Assembly (NCBI RefSeq): GCF_963678635.1
Contig: NC_087067.1
Location: 53,190,233-53,254,232 of the forward strand
Direction of reading: 5' to 3'
DNA: 64,000 bases
Source: Symsagittifera roscoffensis
Taxonomy: Eukaryota; Xenacoelomorpha; Acoela; Convolutidae
In this document: positions 30,133 through 42,629 of the stretch, in pieces
Layout of the letters: each line of letters begins with the position of its first letter
Numbering within the stretch: the stretch's first letter is position 1
The notes under the pieces: model-generated
Databases searched by the model: none
What the model saw: only the letters and a program-made list of their open reading frames with translations
Told to the model about the DNA's origin: nothing
Translations under genes and position numbers: made by a program

Positions 30133-33100
30133 GGAGTGAGGTAGAGCAAGATTGTAACATGGTATAATTGGAGTGAGGTAGAGCAAGATTGTAACATGGC
30201 GCTAGACAGAATAGAAAAAGCTTTAGGTAAATCATACAGCGAACTCAAGAGAAAGCGCGAATAAAAAACTAGTACATATGATGATGGACAAAGACATTCA
30301 TAGTAAGACATGGAAAGACATGATGCAAATCGTTAAAACCTTATTTGATGGAAACGATGAAAGCATCGGTGTTTTAGAGATAATTCAAAAAAGAGAATCG
30401 GTGTCCAAGCAAGATTGCTTGAACTTCAATACTATTTAATGGCTTACTTGATTTATCGAACGGGGCAAAGATCGGAGTGGATAACAAACGTAACGGTTGC
30501 AGAGTGGGATTATAGTGAAAACATCAAATTGGATGAAACTGGAGACAGGCTTATTTATCTAACTAACCATAAAAATGTACACAGAGGACAAATGGCCTTT
30601 GCTTTCATTGTGTCAGATATAGTCAAGTTTTTCAAAATTTTCGAGACAATTTAAGAATTAAATTGAAAAACGATTCACAAATTTGTGAATAAGGGTCTTA
30701 CGAAATAGGTTGTAAGTCTGTTCTGTATCCATTGAATTGCCCCTGTTCGACGATAACTATCGGCGAACTTCCTTACAAATGCAAACTGTCAACACGCAGA
30801 GTTTTTTTGTGACAAGTGTGTGATCCACGATGGTACACAATCCACTATGTCGTGTACTAACCACGTATGGTTTGAATAACATAGGTTCAACTATGAGTAG
30901 AAAAATTCACTGAACTAATTTGAAGGCGTGTTTGAAAGAAGGTAGGGCAAGCCAACAACTCAGATTTTTATTCAAAATCCTTGAATCATCAGCCACGCAC
31001 GTCTATGTCCAATTATGAATCAGAGAAAGAAGAACTAATTGAAATGAAAAACGCGGTTTTCAAATTTAGACAGATTTTTGACGAGAACTTGTGTGACTTC
31101 ATATCAGAAAAAAATGAAGAAAACAATATTGGTTGCCTTAGCAGCCCGTCACCCCAAATGATAAAAAACGTTGACCGATCGGAACAGAATGAGTCCGACA
31201 AGGATTCATTGGTCGAAGTCGGATGCTCCAAAAACAACAAACATTTCGTAATAAACTAGTCCCCTAGTGAGGGCACCTGCTCATTGGTAACTAACGAGGA
31301 GATGAGAGCTCAAGTACAAGAGGCAATTGAACACGACCTGGAGGATATCGGTACGTTTTATGGGGCTGCGTTTCAAAAACCGCTTATTAACAGAAACATT
31401 TCTTGTAGTTCAACAGGTTGCTTAGTTAGCCTTAAGTCTTATAGTCTTTCAAGTAGAGCTAAAGATTTGGAGAAGTATTACGAGGAAAATTTTGGACTGA
31501 ACTATTTAAAAAAAAACAAATGTTTCGCAAATCTGAACCATACTTTAACAATCAATTAAGTGAACGACTTAAAGAAGAGAAGTGGTAAGATATCGTCAAC
31601 TAACTCCTTTAGGGGTCTTTTATTCCATATATGCAAGGATAGATTTGCTTGTGAGCAGAACAATTCCATCGCTGCCGAAATTTTTGACAACAAGTTCCGG
31701 CGTATGACTGAGAACTCTAAGGCCCTGACGTTGATTGATAACAAAATAAAACATTATGAAACAATTTTTACAATATGTCCAAAAAAGTGAAGTCCAGAGA
31801 GCAGGGATGGAGATATCACTCACGATGAATGGAGTAATGATGGTCAATAGTGATGGCCCTAGTGATATCACCCTTAATGATGCAAAGATAAAAGAGGTGA
31901 GTCTTTTATCTATCTAGGAAGCGCTTTAAATGTTGAAGGAGAGATCAGTGAAGCAGTTTCCAACAACTGCAGATAAGCACGGACCGAACTTGCAAAATGA
32001 GACCAGCACTAACAAGCGGCTCAATGAAAAAAAAAACGAAAGTAAAGTTAGTAGGGACCTTTATCAAACTCATTCTACTGTATGGTCTTGACACAGCTGT
32101 AATTAGAAAAGTTGATTTTGGAAGGTTAGACGCTGCGCTCAACAAGACCAGAAGAATGCTCCTAAAGCAATACAGCAAAAAAAGCTGCACAAATGTCGAA
32201 ATTGCAGAAAAAGTACCGTTAAAGAGTATAGAAGTGGAGTTAGCTGTACGACGGGCAAATCTTTGAGCCTTAATTGTGAAGCTCAAAGTAGATGCTGTCA
32301 ACTCTCAAGCTGTGAAAAGCAAGTGTATGCAAAGGACTGGCTGCGAGCCTTAAACTCAAGAAACCTGAACTCTCAAAAAAAATAGAGAGGTTAGTGAAAA
32401 CGCTGAAAGTCAAGGTTCTGAAACACTGGTCGAGGCTGCACAATTAGAAGCCAGAACATAACCATTATGTGAAGTGCTTTCAAATATTGACGGAGAATCA
32501 GTTTATTCAAATACTAATGATCTTCTACCAAAAAATAGAGAATCAGAGACAATTAAATTACCGCAGAAGTAGAATCAAATATCACAGAAATAAAAAGCTA
32601 CTTCGTCAAAAAACTAGATCAACTGGTTCCTGTAACACTTTTTAGTTTTTTGACGAAGTAGCTTTTTATTTCTGTGATATTTGATTCTACTTCTGCGGTA
32701 ATTTAATTGTCTCTGATTCTCTACTTAAACTTGCTATTTTGTGGTTCACAGTCCTGCATCCTAAGCTTTGACTTAGGTCAGATTTGAATTCTGCTGTTCT
32801 ACCCGCATAAAAACCAGAGTTTACAGCATTAAACTTAGCGGACCCTTTTGTGTAATTGTACTTTCTAACTTTACCAACGCTAAGCTTGAAAACCCTGTCG
32901 TTCCGAAGTTCTTTCATGATTTCATGACGTGATCTATTTTAACTTTGTGATTGACTTCTGTTAGTGTACTCAAGCATTGCGTATGTGAGTTTAATACAGT
33001 TTTCCAACGAGATTTGATTAGATCAACTGGTTCCTGTAACACTTTTTAATCAAATTTCGTTGGAAAACTGTATTAAACTCACATACGCAATGCTTGAGTA

Positions 33101-33596
33101 CACTAACAGAAGTCAATCACAAAGTTAAAATAGATCACGTCATGAAATCATGAAAGAACTTCGGAACGACAGTGTTTTCAAGCTTAGCGTTGGTAAAGTT
33201 AGAAAGTACAATTACACAAAAGGGTCCGCTAAGTTTAATGCTGTAAACTCTGGTTTTTATGCGGGTAGAACAGCAGAATTCAAATCTGACCTAAGTCAAA
33301 GCTTAGGATGCAGGACTGTGAACCACAAAATAGCAAGTTTAAGTAAGCTTCCGATAATGCTTGCTTCTTCGATAAAAGATCGGGATTCTATTCCTGATGA
33401 GGATAGCACGATGACATAAGCTCGGAAACTTCTTTCAGCAAAGCAGCTTGAAAACGGTGTTTGGGTTTTGTTTCTATTACGTAACCCTCTATTTTGGATC
33501 AACGCACTGGAATCTTTTCTTGACAAAGTTTTGGATTCCAATGAAGAAAATCATAATTTTCTTCAATTAAATAACAGAAATTTCAGTGGTATAATT
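30133..33596 (+). repeat. Array unit 3: module A plus RTE piece, with an inverted block
   Basis: Length is 3,464 bp, longer because of the inverted block at 32617-33049. It begins with a 37-bp tandem duplication (30124-30160 and 30161-30197) across the unit boundary. In this copy the RTE thumb frame 31997-32266 is open. Confidence 0.9.
32617..33049 (-). repeat. Inverted block of module A distal sequence
   Basis: After CTTCGTCAAAAAACT the sequence turns back on itself and reads the reverse complement of the module. It jumps from the equivalent of 32550 to that of 33330 and runs back to the AATCAAATTTCGTTGG point, where the forward copy resumes. The MKELRNDRVFKLSVGK frame therefore occurs once inverted (32687-32917, minus) and once forward (33150-33419, plus) within 750 bp. 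The copy junctions include a repeated AGATCAACTGGTTCCTG. Confidence 0.9.
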
Positions 33597-35905
33597 GGAG
33601 TGAGGTAGAGCAAGATTGTAACATGGCGCTAGACAGAATAGAAAAAGCTTTAGGTAACTGATACAGCGAACTCAAAAGAAACCGCGAATAAAAAACTAGT
33701 ACATATGATGATGGACAAAGCGCGAATAAAAAACTAGTACATATGATGATGGACAAAGACATTCATAGTAAGACATGGAAAGACATGATGCAAATCGTTA
33801 AAACCTTATTTGATGGTAACGATGAAAGCATCGGTGTTTTAGAGATAATTCAAAAAAGAGAATCGGTGTCCAAGCAAGATTGCTTGAACTTCAATACTAT
33901 TTAATGGCTTACTTGATTTATCGAACGGGGCAAAGATCGGAACTTCAATACTATTTAATGGCTTACTTGATTTATCGAACGGGGCAAAGATCGGAGTGGA
34001 TAACAAACGTAACGGTTGCAGAGTGGGATTATAGTGAAAACATCAAATTGGATGAAACTGGAGACAGGCTTATTTATCTAACTAACCATAAAAATGTACA
34101 CAGAGGACAAATGGCCTTTGCTTTCATTGTGTCAGATATAGTCAAGTTTTTCAAAATTTTCGAGACAATTTAAGAATTAAATTGAAAAACGATTCACAAA
34201 TTTGTGAATAAGGGTCTTACGAAATAGGTTGTAAGTCTGTTCTGTATCCATTGAATTGCCCCTGTTCGACGATAACTATCGGCGAACTTCCTTACAAATG
34301 CAAACTGTCAACACGCACAGTTTTTTTGTGACAAGTGTGTGATCCACGATGGTACACAATCCACTATGTCGTGTACTAACCACGTATGGTTTGAATAACA
34401 TAGGTTCAACTATGAGTAGAAAAATTCACTGAACTAATTTGAAGGCGTGTTTGAAAGAAGGTAGGGCAAGCCAACAACTCAGATTTTTATTCAAAATCCT
34501 TGAATCATCAGCCACGCACGTCTATGTTCAATTATGTATCAGAGAAAGAAAAACTGATTGAAATGAAAAACGCAGTTTTCAAATTTAGACAGATTTTTGA
34601 CGAGAACTTGTGTGACTTCATATCAGAAAAAAATGAAGAAAACAATATTGGTTGCCTTAGCAGCCCGTCACCCCAAATGATAAAAAACGTTGACCGATCG
34701 GAACAGAATGAGTCCGACAATGATTCATTGGTCGAAGTCGGATGCTCCAAAAACAACAAACATTTCGTAATAAACTAGTCCCCCAGTGAGGGCACCTGCT
34801 CATTGGTAACTAACGAGGAGATGAGAGCTCAAGTACAAGAGGCAATTGAACACGACCTGGAGGATATCGGTACGTTTTATGGGGCTGCGTTTCAAAAACC
34901 GTTTATTAACAGAAACATTTCTTGTAGTTCAACAGGTTGCTTAGTTAGCCTTAAGTCTTATAGTCTTTCAAGTGAAGCTACAGATTTGGAGAAGTATTAC
35001 GAGGAAAATTTTGGACTGAACTATTTAAAAAAACAAATGTTTCGCAAATCTGAACCATACTCTAACAATCAATTAAGTGAACGACTTAAAGAACAGAAGT
35101 GGTAAGATATCGTCAACTAACTCCTTTAGGGGTCTTTTATTCCATATATGTAAGGATAGATTTGCTTGTGAGCAGAACAATTCCATCGCTGCCGAAATTT
35201 TTGACAATCCGGCGTATGACTGAGAACTCTAAGGCCCTGACGTTGGTTGATGACGTTGGTTGATAACAAAATAAAACATTATGAAACAATTTTTGCAATA
35301 TGTCCAAAAAAAGTGAAGTCCAGAGAGCAGGGATGGAGATATCACTCACGATGAATGGAGTAATGGTGGTCAATAGTGATGGCCCTAGTGATATCACCCT
35401 TAATGATGCAAAGATAAAAGAGGTGAGATCTTTTATCTATCTAGGAAGCGCTTTAAATGTTGAAGGAGAGATCAGTGAAGCAGTTTCCAACAACTGCAGA
35501 GAAGCACGGACCGAACTTGCAAAATGAGACCAGCACTAACAAGCGGCTCAATGAAAAAAAAACTAAAGTAAAGTTAGTAGAGACCTTTATCAAACCCATT
35601 CTACTGTATGGTCTTGAGACAGCTGTAATTAGAAAAGTTGATTTTGGAAAGTTAGACGCTGCGCATTTTGGAAAGTTAGACGCTGCGCTCAACAAGACCA
35701 GAAGAATGCTCCTGAAGCAATACAGCGAAAAAAAGCTGCACAAATGTCGAAATTGCAGAAAAAGTACCGTTAAAGAGTATAGAAGTGGAGTTAGCTGTAC
35801 GACGGGCAAATCTTTGAGCCTTAATTGTGAAGCTCAAAGAAGATGCTGTCAACTCTCAAGCTGTGAAAAGCAAGTGTATGCGAAGGACTGGCTGCGAGCC
35901 TTAAA
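33597..35905 (+). repeat. Array unit 4: module A plus RTE piece, running into R2 sequence
   Basis: It starts like the other units, with a 38-bp tandem duplication (33683-33720 and 33721-33758) and the 54-bp duplication seen in unit 2 (33886-33939 and 33940-33993). At 35905 it does not return to module A but continues from CGAGCCTTAAACT into R2-like sequence (TAGACCTAGAAAGGCTTGG), the same fusion as at 9,465. Confidence 0.9.
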
Positions 35906-36083
35906 CTTAGACCTAGAAAGGCTTGGGATCATCAGGAAAGACGAGTTGATGAAAAATATGAAACCACTCAAGTATAACGAGGTCGACCAGAGTACTCAAA
36001 GGATGGTCGGCTCACGCCCACAAATTTTACCCTGTGAAGCGGGGAATTGCTCATTAAACTTCATTGAGAGAAAAAAATGCTAA
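35457..36083 (+). pseudogene. RTE thumb and R2 zinc-finger fusion, unit 1
   Basis: This is a single 208-codon frame, although it opens in another frame of the RTE piece. It runs through KVKLVETFIKPILLYGLETA, an 8-residue duplication (HFGKLDAA), then KDWLRALNLDLERLG across the RTE-R2 join, to CEAGNCSLNFIERKKC, the first half of a finger. The A-run shift after KKC is the same as at 9,630. Copies are at 37563-38123 and 39536-40162. The initiation site is not credible as a gene start, so I treat it as an open chimeric fragment. Confidence 0.55.
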
Positions 36084-36830
36084 GACATCTGAGAAGGGGC
36101 CATGCGGCACTGAAAGAAAAAGACAATCTCCAGATAACCCGGTTCACCGCAATAATCCCGAAAGATAGCTACAACTGTCCAGCTGCATGGTGTAAGAAGT
36201 AGTACAAGACACTTGGATGGTTGAAGAGTCATGTTGCCCTGGCTCATCCTCAGTGCACCTAATCAAAAGTACTGATGTTGTTGTTGAAAAAGATGACAAT
36301 GGGATCTTCTTACAGGTCAGACTCACCGAATCGATCAATACGAACGAAATCAAGGAAAAAGAGAAACCGAACGAGATCAAGAAGAGAAACCGAACGAGAT
36401 CAAGAGGCGGTTGCAGAGGATCAGATACTAACTGCAAGTGCGCCGGGCTTCTATCAGTGTCCAAAATGCTCGAGAAAGTACACGGTGTTGAAGAGTGTAC
36501 AGAATCACTGCCTGCAGAATAAAATTGACCTGCCGGCCTTGAGCGTAACGATGTTCTACAAGTACCTGAGTATTGATCTGGGTGCTAGTGGAAACAGAGT
36601 TACTTGTATCAGGCGGTTGGAAGAAAAGATTATGGCAATTAGAAAGGCACCGCTGAAATCCCAGCAGCGACTCTGGATCCTTAAGACTCACTTGATTCCT
36701 GGACTCTTCCACCAGCTAACTCTGTGATCAGTGACAAAGGATGTTTTGAGCGCCATGGACATGGTTCTGAGACGCACAGTGAGGAATATTCTCAACTGGC
36801 CCTCGGACACAACGGTTGAGAAGTCCGTTG
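36084..36830 (+). pseudogene. R2-like zinc fingers joined to the thumb, unit 1
   Basis: After the broken first finger come CPAAWC (about 36178) with a TAG just after it, a basic linker (RKKRNRTRSRRETERDQEA), the third finger (CPKCSRKY, about 36461-36485) and at once the thumb (FYKYLSIDLGASGNRVTC) ending in TGA at 36725. The whole RT between finger and thumb is absent. The thumb then continues out of frame to 36822 and is cut by the module A join. Confidence 0.65.
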
Positions 36831-38123
36831 TTCCACTTCAAGGGCACCTGCTCATTGGTAACTAACGAGGAGATGAGAGCTCAAGTACAAGAGGCAATTG
36901 AACACGACCTGGAAGATATCGGTACGTTTTATGGGGCTGCGTTCCAAAAACCGTTTATTAACAGAAACATTTCTTGTAGTTCAACAGGTTGCTTAGTTAG
37001 CCTTAAGTCTTATAGTCTTTCAAGTGAAGCTACAGATTTGGAGAAGTATTACGAGGAAAATTTTGGACTGAACTATTTAAAAAAACAGATGTTTCGCAAA
37101 TCTGAACCATACTCTAACAATCAATTAAGTGAACGACTTAAAGAACAGAAGTGGTAAGATATCGTCAACTAACTCCTTTAGGGGTCTTTTATTCCATATA
37201 TGTAAGGATAGATTTGCTTGTGAGCAGAACAATTCCATCGCTGCCGAAATTTTTGACAATCCGGCGTATGACTGAGAACTCTAAGGCCCTGACGTTGGTT
37301 GATAACAAAATAAAACATTATGAAACAATTTTTGCAATATGTCCAAAAAAAGTGAAGTCCAGAGAGCAGGGATGGAGATATCACTCACGATGAATGGAGT
37401 AATGGTGGTCAATAGTGATGGCCCTAGTGATATCACCCTTAATGATGCAAAGATAAAAGAGGTGAGATCTTTTATCTATCTAGGAAGCGCTTTAAATGTT
37501 GAAGGAGAGATCAGTGAAGCAGTTTCCAACAACTGCAGAGAAGCACGGACCGAACTTGCAAAATGAGACCAGCACTAACAAGCGGCTCAATGAAAAAAAA
37601 AACTAAAGTAAAGTTAGTAGAGACCTTTATCAAACCCATTCTACTGTATGGTCTTGAGACAGCTGTAATTAGAAAAGTTGATTTTGGAAAGTTAGACGCT
37701 GCGCATTTTGGAAAGTTAGACGCTGCGCTCAACAAGACCAGAAGAATGCTCCTGAAGCAATACAGCGAAAAAAAGCTGCACAAATGTCGAAATTGCAGAA
37801 AAAGTACCTTTAAAGAGTATAGAAGTGGAGTTAGCTGTACGACGGGCAAATCTTTGAGCCTTAATTGTGAAGCTCAAAGAAGATGCTGTCAACTCTCAAG
37901 CTGTGAAAAGCAAGTGTATGCGAAGGACTGGCTGCGAGCCTTAAACTTAGACCTAGAAAGGCTTGGGATCATCAGGAAAGACGAGTTGATGAAAAATATG
38001 AAACCACTCAAGTATAACGAGGTCGACCAGAGTACTCAAAGGATGGTCGGCTCACGCCCACAAATTTTACCCTGTGAAGCGGGGAATTGCTCATTAAACT
38101 TCATTGAGAGAAAAAAATGCTAA

Positions 38124-38870
38124 GACATCTGAGAAGGGGCCATGCGGCACTGAAAGAAAAAGACAATCTCCAGATAACCCGGTTCACCGCAATAATCCCG
38201 AAAGATAGCTACAACTGTCCAGCTGCATGGTGTAAGAAGTAGTACAAGACACTTGGATGGTTGAAGAGTCATGTTGCCCTGGCTCATCCTCAGTGCACCT
38301 AATCAAAAGTACTGATGTTGTTGTTGAAAAAGATGACAATGGGATCTTCTTACAGGTCAGACTCACCGAATCGATCAATACGAACGAAATCAAGGAAAAA
38401 GAGAAACCGAACGAGATCAAGAAGAGAAACCGAACGAGATCAAGAGGCGGTTGCAGAGGATCAGATACTAACTGCAAGTGCGCCGGGCTTCTATCAGTGT
38501 CCAAAATGCTCGAGAAAGTACACGGTGTTGAAGAGTGTACAGAATCACTGCCTGCAGAATAAAATTGACCTGCCGGCCTTGAGCGTAACGATGTTCTACA
38601 AGTACCTGAGTATTGATCTGGGTGCTAGTGGAAACAGAGTTACTTGTATCAGGCGGTTGGAAGAAAAGATTATGGCAATTAGAAAGGCACCGCTGAAATC
38701 CCAGCAGCGACTCTGGATCCTTAAGACTCACTTGATTCCTGGACTCTTCCACCAGCTAACTCTGTGATCAGTGACAAAGGATGTTTTGAGCGCCATGGAC
38801 ATGGTTCTGAGACGCACAGTGAGGAATATTCTCAACTGGCCCTCGGACACAACGGTTGAGAAGTCCGTTG
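38124..38870 (+). pseudogene. R2-like zinc fingers joined to the thumb, unit 2
   Basis: By eye this is identical to the unit 1 copy, including the TAG in the second finger and the TGA after LFHQLTL at 38765. The frame is 38315-38767. Confidence 0.65.
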
Positions 38871-40162
38871 TTCCACTTCAAGGGCACCTGCTCATTGGTA
38901 ACTAACGAGGAGATGAGAGCTCAAGTACAAGAGGCAATTGAACACGACCTGGAAGATATCGGTACGTTTTATGGGGCTGCGTTCCAAAAACCGTTTATTA
39001 ACAGAAACATTTCTTGTAGTTCAACAGGTTGCTTAGTTAGCCTTAAGTCTTATAGTCTTTCAAGTGAAGCTACAGATTTGGAGAAGTATTACGAGGAAAA
39101 TTTTGGACTGAACTATTTAAAAAAACAGATGTTTCGCAAATCTGAACCATACTCTAACAATCAATTAAGTGAACGACTTAAAGAACAGAAGTGGTAAGAT
39201 ATCGTCAACTAACTCCTTTAGGGGTCTTTTATTCCATATATGTAAGGATAGATTTGCTTGTGAGCAGAACAATTCCATCGCTGCCGAAATTTTTGACAAT
39301 CCGGCGTATGACTGAGAACTCTAAGGCCCTGACGTTGGTTGATAACAAAATAAAACATTATGAAACAATTTTTGCAATATGTCCAAAAAAAGTGAAGTCC
39401 AGAGAGCAGGGATGGAGATATCACTCACGATGAATGGAGTAATGGTGGTCAATAGTGATGGCCCTAGTGATATCACCCTTAATGATGCAAAGATAAAAGA
39501 GGTGAGATCTTTTATCTATCTAGGAAGCGCTTTAAATGTTGAAGGAGAGATCAGTGAAGCAGTTTCCAACAACTGCAGAGAAGCACGGACCGAACTTGCA
39601 AAATGAGACCAGCACTAACAAGCGGCTCAATGAAAAAAAAACTAAAGTAAAGTTAGTAGAGACCTTTATCAAACCCATTCTACTGTATGGTCTTGAGACA
39701 GCTGTAATTAGAAAAGTTGATTTTGGAAAGTTAGACGCTGCGCATTTTGGAAAGTTAGACGCTGCGCTCAACAAGACCAGAAGAATGCTCCTGAAGCAAT
39801 ACAGCGAAAAAAAGCTGCACAAATGTCGAAATTGCAGAAAAAGTACCTTTAAAGAGTATAGAAGTGGAGTTAGCTGTACGACGGGCAAATCTTTGAGCCT
39901 TAATTGTGAAGCTCAAAGAAGATGCTGTCAACTCTCAAGCTGTGAAAAGCAAGTGTATGCGAAGGACTGGCTGCGAGCCTTAAACTTAGACCTAGAAAGG
40001 CTTGGGATCATCAGGAAAGACGAGTTGATGAAAAATATGAAACCACTCAAGTATAACGAGGTCGACCAGAGTACTCAAAGGATGGTCGGCTCACGCCCAC
40101 AAATTTTACCCTGTGAAGCGGGGAATTGCTCATTAAACTTCATTGAGAGAAAAAAATGCTAA

Positions 40163-41243
40163 GACATCTGAGAAGGGGCCATGCGGCACTGAAAGAAAAA
40201 GACAATCTCCAGATAACCCGGTTCACCGCAATAATCCCGAAAGATAGCTACAACTGTCCAGCTGCATGGTGTAAGAAGTAGTACAAGACACTTGGATGGT
40301 TGAAGAGTCATGTTGCCCTGGCTCATCCTCAGTGCACCTAATCAAAAGTACTGATGTTGTTGTTGAAAAAGATGACAATGGGATCTTCTTACAGGTCAGA
40401 CTCACCGAATCGATCAATACGAACGAAATCAAGGAAAAAGAGAAACCGAACGAGATCAAGAAGAGAAACCGAACGAGATCAAGAGGCGGTTGCAGAGGAT
40501 CAGATACTAACTGCAAGTGCGCCGGGCTTCTATCAGTGTCCAAAATGCTCGAGAAAGTACACGGTGTTGAAGAGTGTACAGAATCACTGCCTGCAGAATA
40601 AAATTGACCTGCCGGCCTTGAGCGTAACGATGTTCTACAAGTACCTGAGTATTGATCTGGGTGCTAGTGGAAACAGAGTTACTTGTATCAGGCGGTTGGA
40701 AGAAAAGATTATGGCAATTAGAAGGGCACCGCTGAAACCCCAGCAGCGACTCTGGATCCTTAAGACTCACTTGATTCCCGGACTCTTCCACCAGCTAACT
40801 CTGGGATCAGTGACAAAGGATGTTTTGAGCGGCAGGGACAGGGTTCTGAGTCGCACAATGAGGAATATTCTCAACTGGCCCTCGGAAACACCGGTTGAGA
40901 TGTTCTATGCTGAGGAGATAGCAGGAGGGTTGGGCATCCCCCTACTTAAAGTTTGTATACCGCGCAACGTAAAGAGCAACGATTGGTTAGACTGGCAAGC
41001 TCAAAGGATGTGATACTGGCTGATGTGGCGGAAACCTCACTTCTTCAAGATCAAATGAGGAAAGCTGCCAAATTACGTGGAGAAGTCGGGAATTTGACCC
41101 CTAGAAGTCAAAAGGAAACTAGGGACGCCCTGAAAGAAGCGCTCCACGAGAAGCTAGACGGAAAGGGGCTTCAGGCAATCTACATTAGCGGAGGTCATAA
41201 AATGAAGACTAAAGGCACAATCGTAATGATCTTAAAAATTTAA
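40163..41243 (+). pseudogene. R2-like zinc fingers joined to the thumb, unit 3 (longest)
   Basis: The frame 40354-41013 has the linker, third finger and a thumb not stopped after LFHQLTL. It goes on through SVTKDVLSGRDRVLSRTMRN, NWPSETPVEMFYAEE and GGLGIPLLKVCIP. A shift then leads to 40953-41243 with LHEKLDGKGLQAIYISGGHK. From about 40725 on it matches 12179-12704 rather than units 1 and 2 (KPQQRL instead of KSQQRL), so the end of the array was patched from another R2 copy. The CCHC knuckle and endonuclease are missing. Confidence 0.7.
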
Positions 41244-41358
41244 ATCGATGTTCGCACAAGTTTTTTTCATCTAATCCTAAAGAAAACTATACGTATGTCA
41301 TACAGAGGGTTTATAATTAGAAGTTTTGTCTTTCTAACGAAACACTGAAAAAAACACG
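41244..41358 (+). repeat. Segment shared with 12705-12840
   Basis: This AT-rich stretch following the truncated R2 thumb is nearly the same as that after the thumb at 12704, which confirms that the two R2 copies moved with their flank. No gene is seen. Confidence 0.8.
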
Positions 41359-41490
41359 CCTGGTTGAATGGTATTATTTTGATAAAGATCAGATAAAAGA
41401 AATTCTGAGGTTTTAGGTTTTTTTTTTAAATCGATATTTGCATGAGTTTCTTTTATCTGATCTTTATCAAAATAATACCATTCAACCAGG
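41359..41490. repeat. Hairpin with 44-bp perfect arms at a junction
   Basis: Positions 41359-41402 and 41447-41490 are exact reverse complements around a 44-bp loop containing a T run. The right arm ends exactly where RTE leader sequence (CGGTTAAACTGTTAG) begins, so the fold-back marks the boundary between the two array types. Confidence 0.9.
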
Positions 41491-42556
41491 CGGTTAAACT
41501 GTTAGAGAAAGTTCACTGCAGATTGACTTTGTTGTATTTTTGAAAAAAATTTTTGTATTGCATTGTTTGATGCAAGATGTATTTATATCAAAAGAAGCTC
41601 CAAAGAGGAACCCGGACCTGAAAAGTAGGCTCATGGCATTCAATCGGGAGGTAAAACTCATTACGAAAGAGTGCAAGGATCCGGCGGTTGAGGCGAATCT
41701 TTATCGTTTTGAAGACCTGTCAACTGAAAACTCCATGAGAGAGGCGTATCGAGTGCTGAAAGAGACACTAAGAACTTAACGCATCACCTGGCATGCATTA
41801 CAGAGCCAGGAAATCAATCGGGCCAATCAACATGCAGTTTAAATTGCATTATTAAGAACTCTTCAAAGAGAGAAAAGTCATGGATGTCAACCTCAAAGGT
41901 CAGATACCAGGGGAGACACCAGACGAGAAGCTCAATCCTCCTACACGAGTAGAAACGAAACTTGCGATTAAATCAATGTCGTCGGGAATCACAGCAGATC
42001 TACTGAAGTCACTGCAAGATCAAGTGGTTCCTGTAATCAATGCAAGCTTCAATAATTTTTGAGAAGTAACATCAGATACCCCAAAAGCGTTTAAGCACGC
42101 AAAAGTTATTAGCCTGTTCAAGAAGGGTGAAAAGACTTCACCCTCTATCTACCGATCGATTTTTCTACTAGACGTTGAAGAAAAAGTATTTAGCAAAGTA
42201 CTGAAAAATCGAATCGAAAGAACGACGGATCGAACAATAGAAGACCTGAACCTCGGTTCTAGAGCTGGCAGGAGCACGTTGCAATCAATATGAATCGTAC
42301 GAAGAAGGATCCAAGGAGCACCTGACTCAAAGTTAATACTAATCTTCATTGATTTGGTTGAAGCTTCTGATTCAGTGGACAGGACAGCACTAAGTTTAGT
42401 TGACACTTCGTATTGTTGATGCCAATAATTTGATATTGAATCAAAGCAGCAGATTTTGTACATTACCTGTGGATTTATCAAGGTAAATGTCATTTTGTAC
42501 GTGAAAATAAGACTTCCCAATTTAAGTTTTTATGCCAAAAAATAAGAAAAGTAAGT
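41491..42556 (+). pseudogene. RTE body with R2-like 3' tail, copy a
   Basis: Leader, linker frame 41540-41779 (QDVFISKEAPKRNPDLKSR), pre-RT frame 41880-42062, RT fingers and motif A (out of frame, with a TGA at 42292) and the tail 42421-42556. A 4-bp insertion (GCAT) at about 41793 differs from most copies. It lies before the first higher-order repeat. Confidence 0.75.
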
Positions 42557-42629
42557 AGTTTTCAAGATCAATAACTTTAGCCAACAACTTTGAATACTTA
42601 GAGACTAGAGTGTTTACCTTGTGTTTACC

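Larger units (their letters stand above)
34791..40910 (+). repeat. Three nearly identical 2,040-bp tandem units
   Basis: The units are about 34791-36830, 36831-38870 and 38871-40910, with spacings of 2,040 and 2,039 bp. Each has a module A piece (the EEMRAQVQEAIEHDL frame), an RTE post-palm and thumb piece, and an R2 zinc-finger piece. Units 2 and 3 start with about 16 bases of unknown origin (CCGTTGTTCCACTTCA) joining the R2 thumb to module A. Apart from one base in an A run and a 13-bp duplication in unit 1, I see almost no differences. Unit 3 differs at its end, where the R2 thumb continues to 41243. Confidence 0.95.

Noticed and set aside
36144-36464. Minus-strand frame of 106 codons, present three times
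   Set aside because: It lies opposite the R2 zinc-finger sequence and is a shadow. Its conservation only reflects the copied DNA.
34791-40910. Regularly spaced repeats as a CRISPR array
   Set aside because: The period is about 2 kb, repeats are transposon pieces and the genome is animal. There are no short repeats with unique spacers.
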